The notes beneath the pieces were generated by a model that was not told the DNA's origin, did not search any database, and was given only the letters and a program-made list of their open reading frames with translations. This document shows, piece after piece, positions 29,883 through 39,162 of a DNA stretch of 64,000 nt; the first letter of the stretch is position 1; every line of letters starts with the position of its first letter. Where the stretch lies: the NCBI GenBank assembly GCA_003216455.1, contig QCIV01000002.1, positions 44,098-108,097 on the forward strand, written 5' to 3'. The stretch is from Prochlorococcus sp. AG-402-N17. GTDB taxonomy: Bacteria; Cyanobacteriota; Cyanobacteriia; PCC-6307; Cyanobiaceae. Both the position numbers and the translations under genes were made by a program.

Positions 29883-30938
29883 ATGCTGAATTCCAATACT
29901 AAAGACGCTGAAGATTTAAGAATTTATCAAATTATTGACGCTAATCTTGATAGAGCTAGAGAAGGACTAAGGGTATTAGAGGATTGGGCTAGATTTGGTC
30001 TAGGCAAAGAAAAATATGTTGAAAAGATTAAAAATTTTAGACAAATTTTAGGGAAAAATCATTTAAAAGTTTATAAACAATCTAGAAATCACATTGAGGA
30101 CAAATGTAAAGGATTGACTCATCACGAGCAAATCAGCAGAAAAACTTCTGAGCAAATTATAAGTTCTAATTCAGCCCGAGTCCAAGAAGCATTACGAGTC
30201 ATAGAAGAATTCTCAAGGCTACAGAATCATGAGCTTTCAAAAATCGCTTCGGAAATTAGATATGAAATATATACTATAGAAATTGACTTATTAAGTTTAA
30301 GCGATTGTAAGAAGTCTGAGGAAATATTAAAAGAAAATGATTTATATGTAATCACAGATCAAAAGGACAATTTATTAGAAATTGTAGAAGAGATTTTAAT
30401 TGCGGGAGTAAGAATCATTCAACATAGATTTAAAACGGGAACTGATAAAGATCACTTTCAAGAAGCAATCAAGATTAAAAATCTATGTAAAAGATATAAT
30501 TCTTTGTTCATCGTTAACGATAGAATTGACATAGCTTTAGCATCTAATGCGGATGGAATTCATCTTGGACAAGATGATTTAGACTTAAAAACTGCGAGGA
30601 AATTATTAGGATATTCAAAAATTATTGGCATAAGTGCAAATAATGAAATTGATATTTCAAATGCTTATAAGGAAGGTTGTGATTACATAGGAATTGGACC
30701 AGTATTTGAAACTGCAACAAAAAAGGACAAAAAACCTATAGGAATTGAAAAGATTAAAGCATTAACAAAAGATTTAAATATTCCTTGGTTTGCTATTGGA
30801 GGAATAAAGTCAAATAATATTTCATATTTAAAAAGAAATGGGTTTAAAAAAATTGCCTTAGTTTCGCAATTAATGAATTCTGAAGATCCTAAGGAAGACG
30901 CTATTATGATTTTAAAAGAATTATCTAATGAAAATTAA
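29883..30938 (+). CDS. thiE: thiamine-phosphate synthase, long cyanobacterial form
   Basis: The 351-residue protein has the usual C-terminal ThiE barrel (from about 155: LYVITDQKDN, NADGIHLGQDDLD, GIGPVFETATKK). An N-terminal extension of about 140 residues is rich in DANLDRAREGLRVLEDWARF-like helices, found in cyanobacteria and some others. It couples HMP-PP and thiazole phosphate to thiamine phosphate. It overlaps thiS by 11 bp, so the two are translated together. Confidence 0.92.
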   Translation: MLNSNTKDAEDLRIYQIIDANLDRAREGLRVLEDWARFGLGKEKYVEKIKNFRQILGKNHLKVYKQSRNHIEDKCKGLTHHEQISRKTSEQIISSNSARVQEALRVIEEFSRLQNHELSKIASEIRYEIYTIEIDLLSLSDCKKSEEILKENDLYVITDQKDNLLEIVEEILIAGVRIIQHRFKTGTDKDHFQEAIKIKNLCKRYNSLFIVNDRIDIALASNADGIHLGQDDLDLKTARKLLGYSKIIGISANNEIDISNAYKEGCDYIGIGPVFETATKKDKKPIGIEKIKALTKDLNIPWFAIGGIKSNNISYLKRNGFKKIALVSQLMNSEDPKEDAIMILKELSNEN

Positions 30939-31137
30939 AGTAAATGGAGAAGAAAAAAAAATAGAACTTAATCAAGAAAATGCTCTACTATCAACAGCTC
31001 TAAATTTAATGGGATATAAACCCAATACAATCGTCGTAGAATTAAATAATTTAATTATTAATTCAATAAAATGGGAAAAAGTTAAACTTAAAGATGGGGA
31101 TAATTTAGAAATCGTTTCAATAGTTGGTGGTGGTTAA
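30928..31137 (+). CDS. thiS: sulfur carrier protein ThiS
   Basis: The 69-residue ubiquitin-like protein ends in VSIVGGG, which provides the C-terminal Gly-Gly that is thiocarboxylated for thiazole formation. The beta-grasp pattern (MKIKVNGEEKKIEL, GDNLEIVSIVGGG) is clear. Its start lies within the thiE end (11-bp overlap). thiG is not in this window. Confidence 0.93.
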   Translation: MKIKVNGEEKKIELNQENALLSTALNLMGYKPNTIVVELNNLIINSIKWEKVKLKDGDNLEIVSIVGGG

Positions 31138-31249
31138 AAGGTAAATTTTTTTCTATATTAAAATCTTCATAATTTTTTAAGTTTAGGCTTGAAACAATAA
31201 CCGAATTTTTCCTGTTTTCGTTTTATATTCTTAATACTTAAACAGAACA

Positions 31250-31417
31250 ATGAAAGAAAAAAATGGTAACAACTCAAGGTCTTTGAAATGGGAGCAAAAT
31301 GGGGAGCTCGCTCAAAAAGATCTTTTTGAGTTAATTGAAAGATTAAAAAATGTAGAGAGTGAAAATACTTCATCTGAGCTGTCTAGATTAGGTACAAAAT
31401 TAAACATAAAAGATTAA
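31250..31417 (+). CDS. small hypothetical protein (55 aa)
   Basis: ATG at 31250 gives MKEKNGNNSRSLKWEQNGEL and a helical, charged remainder (KDLFELIERLKNVES). Its acidic/basic pattern and AACAGAACA upstream support a weakly translated gene. It is soluble. It lies between thiS and the next small gene in a 480-bp stretch that otherwise shows nothing. Confidence 0.5.
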   Translation: MKEKNGNNSRSLKWEQNGELAQKDLFELIERLKNVESENTSSELSRLGTKLNIKD

Positions 31418-31484
31418 ATTTGTTACTTAGATCTTGTCTTTATCAAAATTTGTACCAAATTAAAGTTACTGAATATAAAAATAA

Positions 31485-31616
31485 ATGCCGAAAAGGTTCC
31501 CAGAGTGGGTAAACACAGAAGTCGTCATAAAGGCAATAAAAATGAGAGAAGAAGGAATGCTTTCAAAACAACTTAATTTATGGATAGAGAACCTATTAGA
31601 AATAGAAAAAAAGTAA
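31485..31616 (+). CDS. small hypothetical protein (43 aa)
   Basis: The 43-residue product MPKRFPEWVNTEVVIKAIKM and onwards is helical and soluble, with two Trp. It ends IENLLEIEKK just before the convergent larB stop (4-bp gap). No domain is recognised. Similar short proteins with FPEWVN-like starts seem familiar from picocyanobacteria, but I am not certain. Confidence 0.45.
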   Translation: MPKRFPEWVNTEVVIKAIKMREEGMLSKQLNLWIENLLEIEKK

Positions 31617-31620
31617 TTAT

Positions 31621-32277
31621 TTAGGAAATACTTTTAATAATTCTCAGAGCCGCCATTGCTGCTCCGTAACCATTATCTATATTCATAACTGCAATACCTG
31701 GAGAACAGCTAGACAACATACTATTTAAAGCAGTTTCTCCATCCTTGCTAACGCCGTAGCCGACTGATACAGGTACTGCAATTATCGGTTGTGCCAACAA
31801 TCCACCCACAACCGTTGCCAAAGCTCCTTCCATTCCAGCACAAACTATTAATACATCATATTTATTAATTTCTTCTAACTGACTCATCAATCGATGAAGT
31901 CCAGCCACTCCAACATCTATAAAAGATTGACAATTCACTCCATAAATTTCAAGCGCTAATTGAGCTTCAAGTGTTACGGCCAAATCGCTTGAGCCGCCTG
32001 AAATTATGGCAACTTTTTTATTCGTATTTATTTTATTCATATTTTTCCCAATTGTTAGGCAATTTGCTTCTTCATAGAATCGTGCATCATCGTACAAACT
32101 TGTAAGAAAATTAGCCTTTTCACTATTAATCCTAGTAATGAAAACAACCTCATTTTTACTTAATACATTTTTAGATAATCTCTCTAATTGGTCGATACTC
32201 TTATCTTGACCCCAAATAGCCTCAATGAGTCCAAGCCTATCTCTTCTTTCAAAATCAAACTTGATATCAAAATTCAT
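31621..32277 (-). CDS. larB: LarB / PurE-like carboxylase
   Basis: The 218-residue protein has a PurE-like core (VAIISGGSSDLAVTLEAQLA, CAGMEGALATVVGGLLAQPI, VSVGYGVSKDGETALNSM), the pattern of LarB. LarB carboxylates nicotinic acid adenine dinucleotide in making the nickel pincer cofactor of lactate racemase. No larC, larE or larA is nearby, so the role here is open. It overlaps the upstream TIGR03792 gene by 4 bp (ATGA type). Operon order is era, trmD-ispF, this pair. Confidence 0.85.
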   Translation of the reverse strand: MNFDIKFDFERRDRLGLIEAIWGQDKSIDQLERLSKNVLSKNEVVFITRINSEKANFLTSLYDDARFYEEANCLTIGKNMNKINTNKKVAIISGGSSDLAVTLEAQLALEIYGVNCQSFIDVGVAGLHRLMSQLEEINKYDVLIVCAGMEGALATVVGGLLAQPIIAVPVSVGYGVSKDGETALNSMLSSCSPGIAVMNIDNGYGAAMAALRIIKSIS

Positions 32278-32720
32278 CTTTGCTTATCTAATTCTCCCTC
32301 ATAAATTAATTCAAATGGATTTTCGCCTACATTTAGAGCAGCCTTAACATTATCTTCAAATTTTTGTTGAACTACATTTACTTCTGACATTGGTATGCTT
32401 TTCCATAATTTCTTACTTTTCCAATTTACTAAAATTAAAGCTTCTTCTTTTTCTTTATCCCAAAATAATTGTCTTCCCAAAAAACCATCTTGAGAAGATA
32501 ACCATGGCTCCCATATTTCTTCTTCAGCATTTAACCAAGCTGCTTTTACATCGGCAGGTACTTTTAGTCTTAATTCCTCTGTGACCATTTCACTTTGATA
32601 ATTATTCATCGTAAGAGCTTTTAAATTGGGAATATCAGATTGGAAAATTAAAACTACTAAGCAAATTAATAATAAACAAAAACTTTGAATTTTTTTTTTC
32701 AAATTTAAATTAAATCTCAT
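32274..32720 (-). CDS. TIGR03792-family protein
   Basis: The 148-residue product has an N-terminal membrane anchor or signal ([17 protein letters not shown]) and a domain with [39 protein letters not shown] and [15 protein letters not shown]. This fits TIGR03792, a cyanobacterial family similar to antibiotic-biosynthesis monooxygenase folds. Function unknown. It overlaps trmD-ispF by 4 bp and larB by 4 bp, so all three are translated in sequence. Confidence 0.8.
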   Translation of the reverse strand: MRFNLNLKKKIQSFCLLLICLVVLIFQSDIPNLKALTMNNYQSEMVTEELRLKVPADVKAAWLNAEEEIWEPWLSSQDGFLGRQLFWDKEKEEALILVNWKSKKLWKSIPMSEVNVVQQKFEDNVKAALNVGENPFELIYEGELDKQR

Positions 32721-33937
32721 TTTTTCTCAAGTAGAACTACTGAATGGCAACTTATACCCTCTTCTCTCCCTTCTGGACCCAATTTTTCATTCGTGGTTGC
32801 TTTAATCCCAATTAAATTTTCATCAATATTTAAGATTTCAGAAATGTTTTTTTTCATTAGTTTTATATGTGGCATGATTTTTGGCCTTTCTGCAACAAGA
32901 ACACTATCAATATTATTAATTTCCCAACCATCTTGTCTTATCAAGTCAATTACTTTTGATAACAAAAACAAGCTATCAGCATTTTTCCATTTTTCATCAG
33001 ATGGGGGGAAATACTTTCCTATGTCGCCCAACGAAAGTGCTCCTAATAATGCATCCATTATTGAGTGACTTAAAACATCAGCATCACTATGACCATCCAA
33101 TCCTAAATTTTCAGGATGATGCAATTTTACACCTCCAATAATTAAATCTCTAGTCTCTACTAGTCTGTGAATATCGTATCCATTACCTATTCTAAATTTC
33201 ATGAATTGATTATTTTCTTTTATTATTCTCTTACTTCGTGGGGATTTTTTGTAGTTTTCATTTGAAATTAGGTCACTTCTTCTCTCCAATGTTCTTTCAA
33301 AACTTTTTCTTCTTCTCCAAGATTTAATCTCTTCATGATTACCGCTCACTAGAATATCTGGCACTTTCATATCTTTAAAAGTTAACGGCCTAGTGTATTG
33401 AGGGTATTCTAATAAAGAAGAATTATGACTCTCATCGACTAAGGAGTCCGGATCACCAAGAGTTCCTGGTAATAATCTAGTCAAACCGTTAATTATTGAT
33501 ATAGCTGGTATTTCACCTCCAGAAAGTACATAATCGCCTATCGATATCTCTTCATCAGCTAAACATCTAATCCTTTCATCAAAACCTTCATATTGACCAC
33601 AAATAATTATTATTTGATCCAAAGTGGACCATCTCGCAAGATCCTTTTGCTTTAGGACTTTACCCTGTGGGGTCATAAGCAAAGTTTTACTTTTGGGTAA
33701 TTTTCTAATTGATTCATATGCCTTATAAATAGGTTCAGGTTTTAATACCATCCCTGCTCCTCCTCCATAAGGCTTATCGTCTACCTGTCTGTAAGAACCT
33801 TCTCCATATTCTCTCAAATCATGTAAATTTAAATCGATCAAATTCTTATCTAGAGCTTTTGTTATGACTCCTAAATTATTTATTAATTCAAAAGCTTTAG
33901 GGAACAGTGTAATTACATCAAAATTAAAACCACTCAT
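32717..33937 (-). CDS. trmD-ispF: TrmD-IspF fused frame
   Basis: One 406-residue frame contains TrmD (residues 1 to about 245: [15 protein letters not shown], the knot region [12 protein letters not shown]) and complete IspF (about 248-406: [40 protein letters not shown]). TrmD methylates G37 of tRNA; IspF makes the cyclic diphosphate in the non-mevalonate isoprenoid pathway. Met248 ([14 protein letters not shown]) could be a separate IspF start, but no strong ribosome site precedes it. The linker is short and basic ([15 protein letters not shown]). era ends 1 bp upstream. Confidence 0.9.
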   Translation of the reverse strand: MSGFNFDVITLFPKAFELINNLGVITKALDKNLIDLNLHDLREYGEGSYRQVDDKPYGGGAGMVLKPEPIYKAYESIRKLPKSKTLLMTPQGKVLKQKDLARWSTLDQIIIICGQYEGFDERIRCLADEEISIGDYVLSGGEIPAISIINGLTRLLPGTLGDPDSLVDESHNSSLLEYPQYTRPLTFKDMKVPDILVSGNHEEIKSWRRRKSFERTLERRSDLISNENYKKSPRSKRIIKENNQFMKFRIGNGYDIHRLVETRDLIIGGVKLHHPENLGLDGHSDADVLSHSIMDALLGALSLGDIGKYFPPSDEKWKNADSLFLLSKVIDLIRQDGWEINNIDSVLVAERPKIMPHIKLMKKNISEILNIDENLIGIKATTNEKLGPEGREEGISCHSVVLLEKK

Positions 33938-34849
33938 CTAGAAATCTTCCTCATAACCAAACTCAATTAACCTTGATTCTTTTTTTCTCCAATTTGGAAC
34001 AACTTTCACAAACAACTCTAGATGAACTGGACCATCAATTAATTTCGACATATTTGATCTTGCTGACTGACCAATCATTTTTAACATTGAACCTTTCTTT
34101 CCTATAAGAATCCCTTTTTGAGTTGATCTTTCAACAATAATAGTAGCCAAAATAGCTGTAAAAACTTTGCCATTTTTTCTTTTCATTTCCTCTCTCTTTT
34201 CTATCTTTACTGTGACACTATGAGGTACCTCTTCTCTTGTATTTTTTAATACCTGCTCTCTTACTAGATCAGATAATAAGTTATCTAATGGTTGGTCGCA
34301 AATTGTCTCTTCGCCATAAAGTTTTGGTCCCTCTGGAAGAAAATTAAGTGCCAAATCGACTAGTTCAGAACATCCCTCTCCTTGAGAAGCACTTACAATT
34401 TGAAAGTTTCTATTAATTCCAAAAAATCTTCTATATTGATCTAATCGTAAATTCCTAAATTCTTTATTAACCAAATCCCACTTATTTAATGCCACAATAA
34501 ACTCTGTTTTATTTGCGATTAGAAAGTTCAAAATATATTCATCACCTCTACCAGGTTCTTCACTTGAATCAATTACAAAAATTACCATATCAACTCCATT
34601 AATTGCAGATTTTGCGTTTTTTACTAAAATCTCTCCAAGTCGATGATGAGGTTTATGAACACCTGGCGTATCAACAAAAATTATTTGCCCATTGTCTGTA
34701 GTAAGTATGCCTTTTAATTTTTTTCTAGTAGTTTGCGCTATTGGGGAAGTAATTGTTATTTTTTCTCCAATCAATTTATTTATTAAAGTAGATTTACCGA
34801 CATTTGGCCTTCCTAGTAAAGTTACAAACCCAGATCTATAATTGGCCAA
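33938..34849 (-). CDS. era: GTPase Era
   Basis: The 303-residue GTPase has G1 GRPNVGKSTLI, G3 VDTPGVHKP, G4 NKWD, and a C-terminal KH domain with LIGKKGSMLKMIG. Era binds 16S rRNA and assists 30S assembly. It starts an apparent operon with trmD-ispF. The hypothetical gene at 34888 is divergent with a 38-bp gap, so promoters are compact. Confidence 0.95.
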   Translation of the reverse strand: MANYRSGFVTLLGRPNVGKSTLINKLIGEKITITSPIAQTTRKKLKGILTTDNGQIIFVDTPGVHKPHHRLGEILVKNAKSAINGVDMVIFVIDSSEEPGRGDEYILNFLIANKTEFIVALNKWDLVNKEFRNLRLDQYRRFFGINRNFQIVSASQGEGCSELVDLALNFLPEGPKLYGEETICDQPLDNLLSDLVREQVLKNTREEVPHSVTVKIEKREEMKRKNGKVFTAILATIIVERSTQKGILIGKKGSMLKMIGQSARSNMSKLIDGPVHLELFVKVVPNWRKKESRLIEFGYEEDF

Positions 34850-34887
34850 AGACTTTTAATACATCAATAATAAAATTCTGATCAAAA

Positions 34888-35415
34888 ATGGAAAAAAAAA
34901 CCATAAATTTTAAAGAAGCTTCGTTCACGCAAGCAATAAACATATCCGCAAAATGGTGCAAAGAGTGGAGTGAAGATATACTCAGCGAAGAGGTTTTAGC
35001 AGATAGAATCGCAGAGCTAACTAAAACAAGAAATGGACTCAGAGGATTTTTTGCATACGCTTTATCAGATAAAGATTGTTTTTTATTAGATAAACTTCCT
35101 TTTTCACTAATTTACAAACTTAACGAAGGTGGTGATGCTGTAACAGATATAGTAGTAAAAAATTTAATAATGAGTTCCGCTCAAATTATTATTCATCGAA
35201 GAGATAATAATCATGAATATGAGTTAACATCTGAAAACATTTCAGATAGATGTAAGGCTATTTTAAGACTGTTAGAAACTAAGTCAGTTACAAAGTCTGT
35301 CAATCAAGTCCTTAGAGACTTAGATGATATGGGCAATAGTTTTGATAATTCAGTAAAGTACGACTCAGAGCAAAAGGAATTCATAAAAAAACAAATTCTT
35401 GATATCACCCAATAA
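34888..35415 (+). CDS. conserved cyanobacterial hypothetical protein (175 aa)
   Basis: The 175-residue soluble product begins MEKKTINFKEASFTQAINIS and includes WCKEWSEDILSEEVLADRIA and ARNGLRGFFAYALSD-like sequence. It looks like a well-conserved cyanobacterial protein of unknown function. It has no membrane segment or catalytic motif I can name. It ends at a strong bidirectional terminator shared with the convergent BI-1 gene. Confidence 0.7.
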   Translation: MEKKTINFKEASFTQAINISAKWCKEWSEDILSEEVLADRIAELTKTRNGLRGFFAYALSDKDCFLLDKLPFSLIYKLNEGGDAVTDIVVKNLIMSSAQIIIHRRDNNHEYELTSENISDRCKAILRLLETKSVTKSVNQVLRDLDDMGNSFDNSVKYDSEQKEFIKKQILDITQ

Positions 35416-35443
35416 AAAAGCGTAGAAACAAATCTACGCTTTT
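35416..35443. terminator. bidirectional terminator
   Basis: An 11-bp perfect stem (AAAAGCGTAGA / TCTACGCTTTT) with a 6-base loop AACAAA lies 1 bp after the 175-residue gene and 23 bp before the convergent BI-1 gene. The A-run before and T-run after allow use from both strands. Confidence 0.8.
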
Positions 35444-35466
35444 GGTTACTCAGTTATGTAATGTGT

Positions 35467-36204
35467 TTAGTCTCTTCTTCCACCGCCTTGAAGTGCAATC
35501 ATTAACCTCAATATAAAAACAAAAAGATTTATATAAGTAAGATACATACCTAAAGCCCCTGCAAGGTATTGATCATCATTATATCTTCTTGGCATTGTAT
35601 AGAAATCAACGAAAGACATTGCAACAAATAGGACAGTTCCAAATCCTGCAATTATCAATTCGAGTCCTGAACCTCCGAATAATCCTGGAGCAAAGAATCC
35701 TCCAATTAATTGGACGAACATTGCTATTAGCAATCCTATTAACCCAAGACCAACTACCCCACTTAGTGCTTGACCAACGCTATCACTCATTCTTTGACCA
35801 GTGTAAGAGGCAATAACGAACGTTATACCTGTAGCCAAGGCGGCTGTTCCAACTGAACCAATACCAATTGTTCCTATGGCTAAAGCAACTATTCCACTTA
35901 AGGTAAATCCAGTTAACAAGCTAAAGCCTGTGAGTAAAGGCAAAGCCTTTGCATTATTTGCATTATTTGCAGCGCTTGTGGCAATAAAAAACAAAATCAA
36001 TTCTGCAATTAATGCAACTATTGAGAGAGGCTGGAAAAGCCCAGGATTTGTTGCTATGAGTGAAATACCTGCTAAAACGCCTAAAGAAGTTAAAACCATA
36101 CCTCCACCGACGTAAGGTAAAGCTTTTTGAACAACATTAGGTCCGACTATTGAACTAGTTTGTGCTTCACGAATAGCCTGATTGAAATTACTACTTGCTG
36201 GCAT
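35467..36204 (-). CDS. Bax inhibitor-1 family membrane protein
   Basis: The 245-residue protein has seven membrane helices and the family's C-terminal pattern FVAMSFVDFYTMPRRYNDDQ followed by LAGALGMYLTYINLFVFILR. Bacterial members (YccA/YbhL type) form pH-sensitive calcium channels or modulate FtsH; ftsH is in this window, but 14 kb away. It follows phoH by 73 bp on the same strand. Substrate unknown. Confidence 0.88.
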   Translation of the reverse strand: MPASSNFNQAIREAQTSSIVGPNVVQKALPYVGGGMVLTSLGVLAGISLIATNPGLFQPLSIVALIAELILFFIATSAANNANNAKALPLLTGFSLLTGFTLSGIVALAIGTIGIGSVGTAALATGITFVIASYTGQRMSDSVGQALSGVVGLGLIGLLIAMFVQLIGGFFAPGLFGGSGLELIIAGFGTVLFVAMSFVDFYTMPRRYNDDQYLAGALGMYLTYINLFVFILRLMIALQGGGRRD

Positions 36205-36277
36205 TTTTTTTATTAAATATGATATTATTCTACCTGATTTTTAAAATTTCAGGGTACGGATCTCCAGAGTTATAAGT

Positions 36278-37234
36278 TTATTGATAAGCCTCAATGATTT
36301 TCTGAACTAAAGGATGACGAACTACATCTTCAATGGTTAAATAACAAAATTTTATATCTTGAGTTTCAGAGAAAATTCTCGATGCTTCGATGAGGCCACT
36401 TTCCTGATCTTTTTTTAAATCAATTTGTGTAATATCTCCATTTACAACCATTTTTGATCTCTCACCTAACCTAGTCAAAAACATTCTCATTTGAGAGCAA
36501 GTTGTGTTTTGTGCTTCATCTAGGATAACCATCGAGTTATCTAAGGTTCTACCTCTCATAAATGCTAAAGGAGCAACTTCAATAATTCCCTTATCGATTA
36601 ACGAATTTGTTCTATCAAACCCAAAAATGCTATGTAATGAATCAAATAGAGGTCTTAAATATGGATCTACTTTTTGTTGCAAATCACCAGGTAGAAATCC
36701 CAAATTTTCACCAGCTTCTACAGCTGGCCTGGTTAAAACAATTTTTTCAATTTTTTTTTCGTTCAATAATCTAGCCGCGCAAACAGTTGCTAAAAATGTC
36801 TTACCAGTTCCAGCCGGACCAATTCCGAACGTAAGATCATAGTTCTCAATTGATTCAACATATTCTTTTTGCCTTATAGTTCTTGGTCGTAAATATCTTC
36901 CTTCTTTTGAACGCGCAAGAACTTTTTTGCCAAGTTCAGCATGTGAAGACGATTCTCCCATATTTAAAGAACTTAAAGCCGCTTTAAGATCTACCTCTGG
37001 GACTTCTAACCCTTGTTCCCAAATTGGTCTTGTTAGTTCGACTAATGCTGAGGCTCTCTCGATTTTAGATATGACGCCGTTCATCTCAAGTTGTAAACCT
37101 CTAATAGTTAGGGATACACCTGTGAGTGACTCAAACTTTTTTAAAAAAGAATTTCCAGGACCAGATAATGCTGTGGCAGCGTCAGAGCTAGGTAAATCTA
37201 TTTTGAAGTGACCAGTTTTGGAAACTTCCTTCAT
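36278..37234 (-). CDS. phoH: PhoH-like ATPase
   Basis: The 318-residue protein has Walker A IGPAGTGKTFLA and Walker B SMVILDEAQNTTC, with an N-terminal region of about 110 residues typical of the PhoH/YbeZ group. It probably acts as an RNA helicase in ribosome maturation or RNA decay. It lies between rpsP and the BI-1 gene in one minus-strand series ffh-rpsP-phoH. Confidence 0.92.
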   Translation of the reverse strand: MKEVSKTGHFKIDLPSSDAATALSGPGNSFLKKFESLTGVSLTIRGLQLEMNGVISKIERASALVELTRPIWEQGLEVPEVDLKAALSSLNMGESSSHAELGKKVLARSKEGRYLRPRTIRQKEYVESIENYDLTFGIGPAGTGKTFLATVCAARLLNEKKIEKIVLTRPAVEAGENLGFLPGDLQQKVDPYLRPLFDSLHSIFGFDRTNSLIDKGIIEVAPLAFMRGRTLDNSMVILDEAQNTTCSQMRMFLTRLGERSKMVVNGDITQIDLKKDQESGLIEASRIFSETQDIKFCYLTIEDVVRHPLVQKIIEAYQ

Positions 37235-37270
37235 CTAGTTATTAAATAAGAATAGAAATTTATCAATCTA

Positions 37271-37636
37271 CTAGCTTTCAGCTTCATTACCATCGATTTC
37301 AGCTTTAGTACTAACACTTTCTTCGTCTTTTGTTTTAGCTTTAGCAACTTTTTCCTTCTCTAGCTTTGCCTTACCAATAGCGATAGAGGGTCTTTCTGAT
37401 TTTTCAAGTAACCCACCCTTTTCTAATAAAGTCCTAACAACTTCAGTTGGCTGTGCACCCTGAGTTAATCTTGTTCTTAAAGCTTCAGTGTCAAGCCTTG
37501 TTTCTTTAGTTCTAGGATTATAAAAGCCTAGTTCTTGTAAAGGTCTACCATCTCTTCTGGAAGTACTATTGCATGCAACAATTCTGAAACTTGCCTCTTT
37601 TTTCTTCCCAAAGCGCTTAAGGCGCAATTTAATCAT
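37271..37636 (-). CDS. rpsP: 30S ribosomal protein S16
   Basis: The 121-residue protein starts [20 protein letters not shown] and has [19 protein letters not shown], the S16 signature. The C-terminal 40 residues are a Lys/Glu/Ala-rich tail common in cyanobacteria. It is 54 bp downstream of ffh and 36 bp upstream of phoH in the same direction. Confidence 0.97.
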   Translation of the reverse strand: MIKLRLKRFGKKKEASFRIVACNSTSRRDGRPLQELGFYNPRTKETRLDTEALRTRLTQGAQPTEVVRTLLEKGGLLEKSERPSIAIGKAKLEKEKVAKAKTKDEESVSTKAEIDGNEAES

Positions 37637-37690
37637 CTTAAATCAATGCGTTTTTAATAATAATATCATTTAAAGGTAAAAATTTTGAAA

Positions 37691-39115
37691 CTATAAATCA
37701 GCAAAACCTTTTTTCTTCTTATTATTTTTTTGTTTTTTGATCGTTCTATTATTAGGCATTCCTCCCATTCCTGGCATTCCTCCCATTCCTGGCATTCCTC
37801 CCATTCCTGGCATTCCTCCATTCGACATTTGTTTCATAAAACCTCTCATTCTTTGAAAATCAGCTAATACTTTATCTACATCTTTCGCTTCATAACCACT
37901 TCCCTGAGCAATCCTTTGTCTTCTGGAAGGCTGAGCAGCAAGCACTTCAGGTTTTTGTTTCTCCTGAAGAGTCATTGAAGAGATCATAGATTCTATTTTC
38001 TTAAGTTGATCTTCTCCATCTTTTATCATCCCATCATCGATTTTATTCATTCCTGGAATCAATTTAATCAATCCACCAAGTGAGCCCATCCTTTTAATTA
38101 ATCTCATTTGTTTAACAAAATCATTGAAATCAAAAGTTGCTTCTTGAAGTTTCTTTTGCATAGCTTCTGCATCAGCAAGCTCTACTTCCTTTTGTGCTTT
38201 TTCAACAAGTGTTAATACATCACCCATGCCTAAAATTCTGCTAGCCATTCTTTCTGGATGAAATGGTTGCAGTGCCTCTATTTTTTCACCTACACCTATA
38301 AATTTGATGGGTTTACCACTTATTTTTCTTATTGATAAAGCAGCACCTCCTCTTGAGTCTCCATCCAACTTAGTTAATATCGCCCCTGAGATTCCTACTT
38401 TTTCATGAAATGACTTTGTTAAGTCCGCAGCTTCTTGCCCAATCATTGAATCAACAACAAGCAAAACTTCATCAGGGTTAGAGACTTCTTTTATTCGAAC
38501 CATTTCACTCATCATGGAATCATCAATTTGCAATCTTCCTGCGGTATCAATAATTATCGAATTAAAATCATTTTCACTAGCAAAATTCAATGCTTCCTTT
38601 GCTATCTCTTCTGGTTTACTATTTTTTTCTTTAGCTGAAAAAACTTCCAAGTCATATTGACTTCCCAATGTTTTAAGCTGTTCTACAGCTGCTGGTCGAT
38701 AAATATCTGCAGCAACCAAAAGAACTTTTTTATCTTTTTCCTTCAAATAAAGTCCTAATTTTCCTGTTGCAGTTGTTTTACCCGCTCCCTGAAGTCCAGC
38801 CATCAAAATGACTGTAGGACTATTTTCATTTTCGTTTAATGGCGAATTTTCATTCCCCATAATGTTTATCAATTCTTTATTCACAACTTCTATAAATTTT
38901 TGACCTGGGTTTACGCCTCTAACTACTTCTTCGCCAATAGCTTTATTTTTGACATCTGATATAAACTCTTTTACTACAGACAAACTAACATCTGCATCAA
39001 GGAGTGCTCTTTTTACCTCCTTCAAGGCATCGTTAATATTATTTTCACTAATTTTTGCTTCGCCTCTTAAACCCTTTACTGCGTCTTCAAAGCGTGACGA
39101 GAGTTCATCAAACAT
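37691..39115 (-). CDS. ffh: signal recognition particle protein Ffh
   Basis: The 474-residue SRP54 homologue has the GTPase G1 GLQGAGKTTATGKLG, DTAGRLQID, and a Met-rich M domain (from about 300). The C-terminus holds a tandem repeat GGMPGMGGMPGMGGMPGM, encoded by near-identical 15-bp units (about 37755-37820), so repeat number may vary between strains. With 4.5S RNA it targets membrane proteins. Confidence 0.96.
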   Translation of the reverse strand: MFDELSSRFEDAVKGLRGEAKISENNINDALKEVKRALLDADVSLSVVKEFISDVKNKAIGEEVVRGVNPGQKFIEVVNKELINIMGNENSPLNENENSPTVILMAGLQGAGKTTATGKLGLYLKEKDKKVLLVAADIYRPAAVEQLKTLGSQYDLEVFSAKEKNSKPEEIAKEALNFASENDFNSIIIDTAGRLQIDDSMMSEMVRIKEVSNPDEVLLVVDSMIGQEAADLTKSFHEKVGISGAILTKLDGDSRGGAALSIRKISGKPIKFIGVGEKIEALQPFHPERMASRILGMGDVLTLVEKAQKEVELADAEAMQKKLQEATFDFNDFVKQMRLIKRMGSLGGLIKLIPGMNKIDDGMIKDGEDQLKKIESMISSMTLQEKQKPEVLAAQPSRRQRIAQGSGYEAKDVDKVLADFQRMRGFMKQMSNGGMPGMGGMPGMGGMPGMGGMPNNRTIKKQKNNKKKKGFADL

Positions 39116-39162
39116 TATTAAATAGTAATTTTAATTATTATAGATGATCCTGAAGTTTGTAA

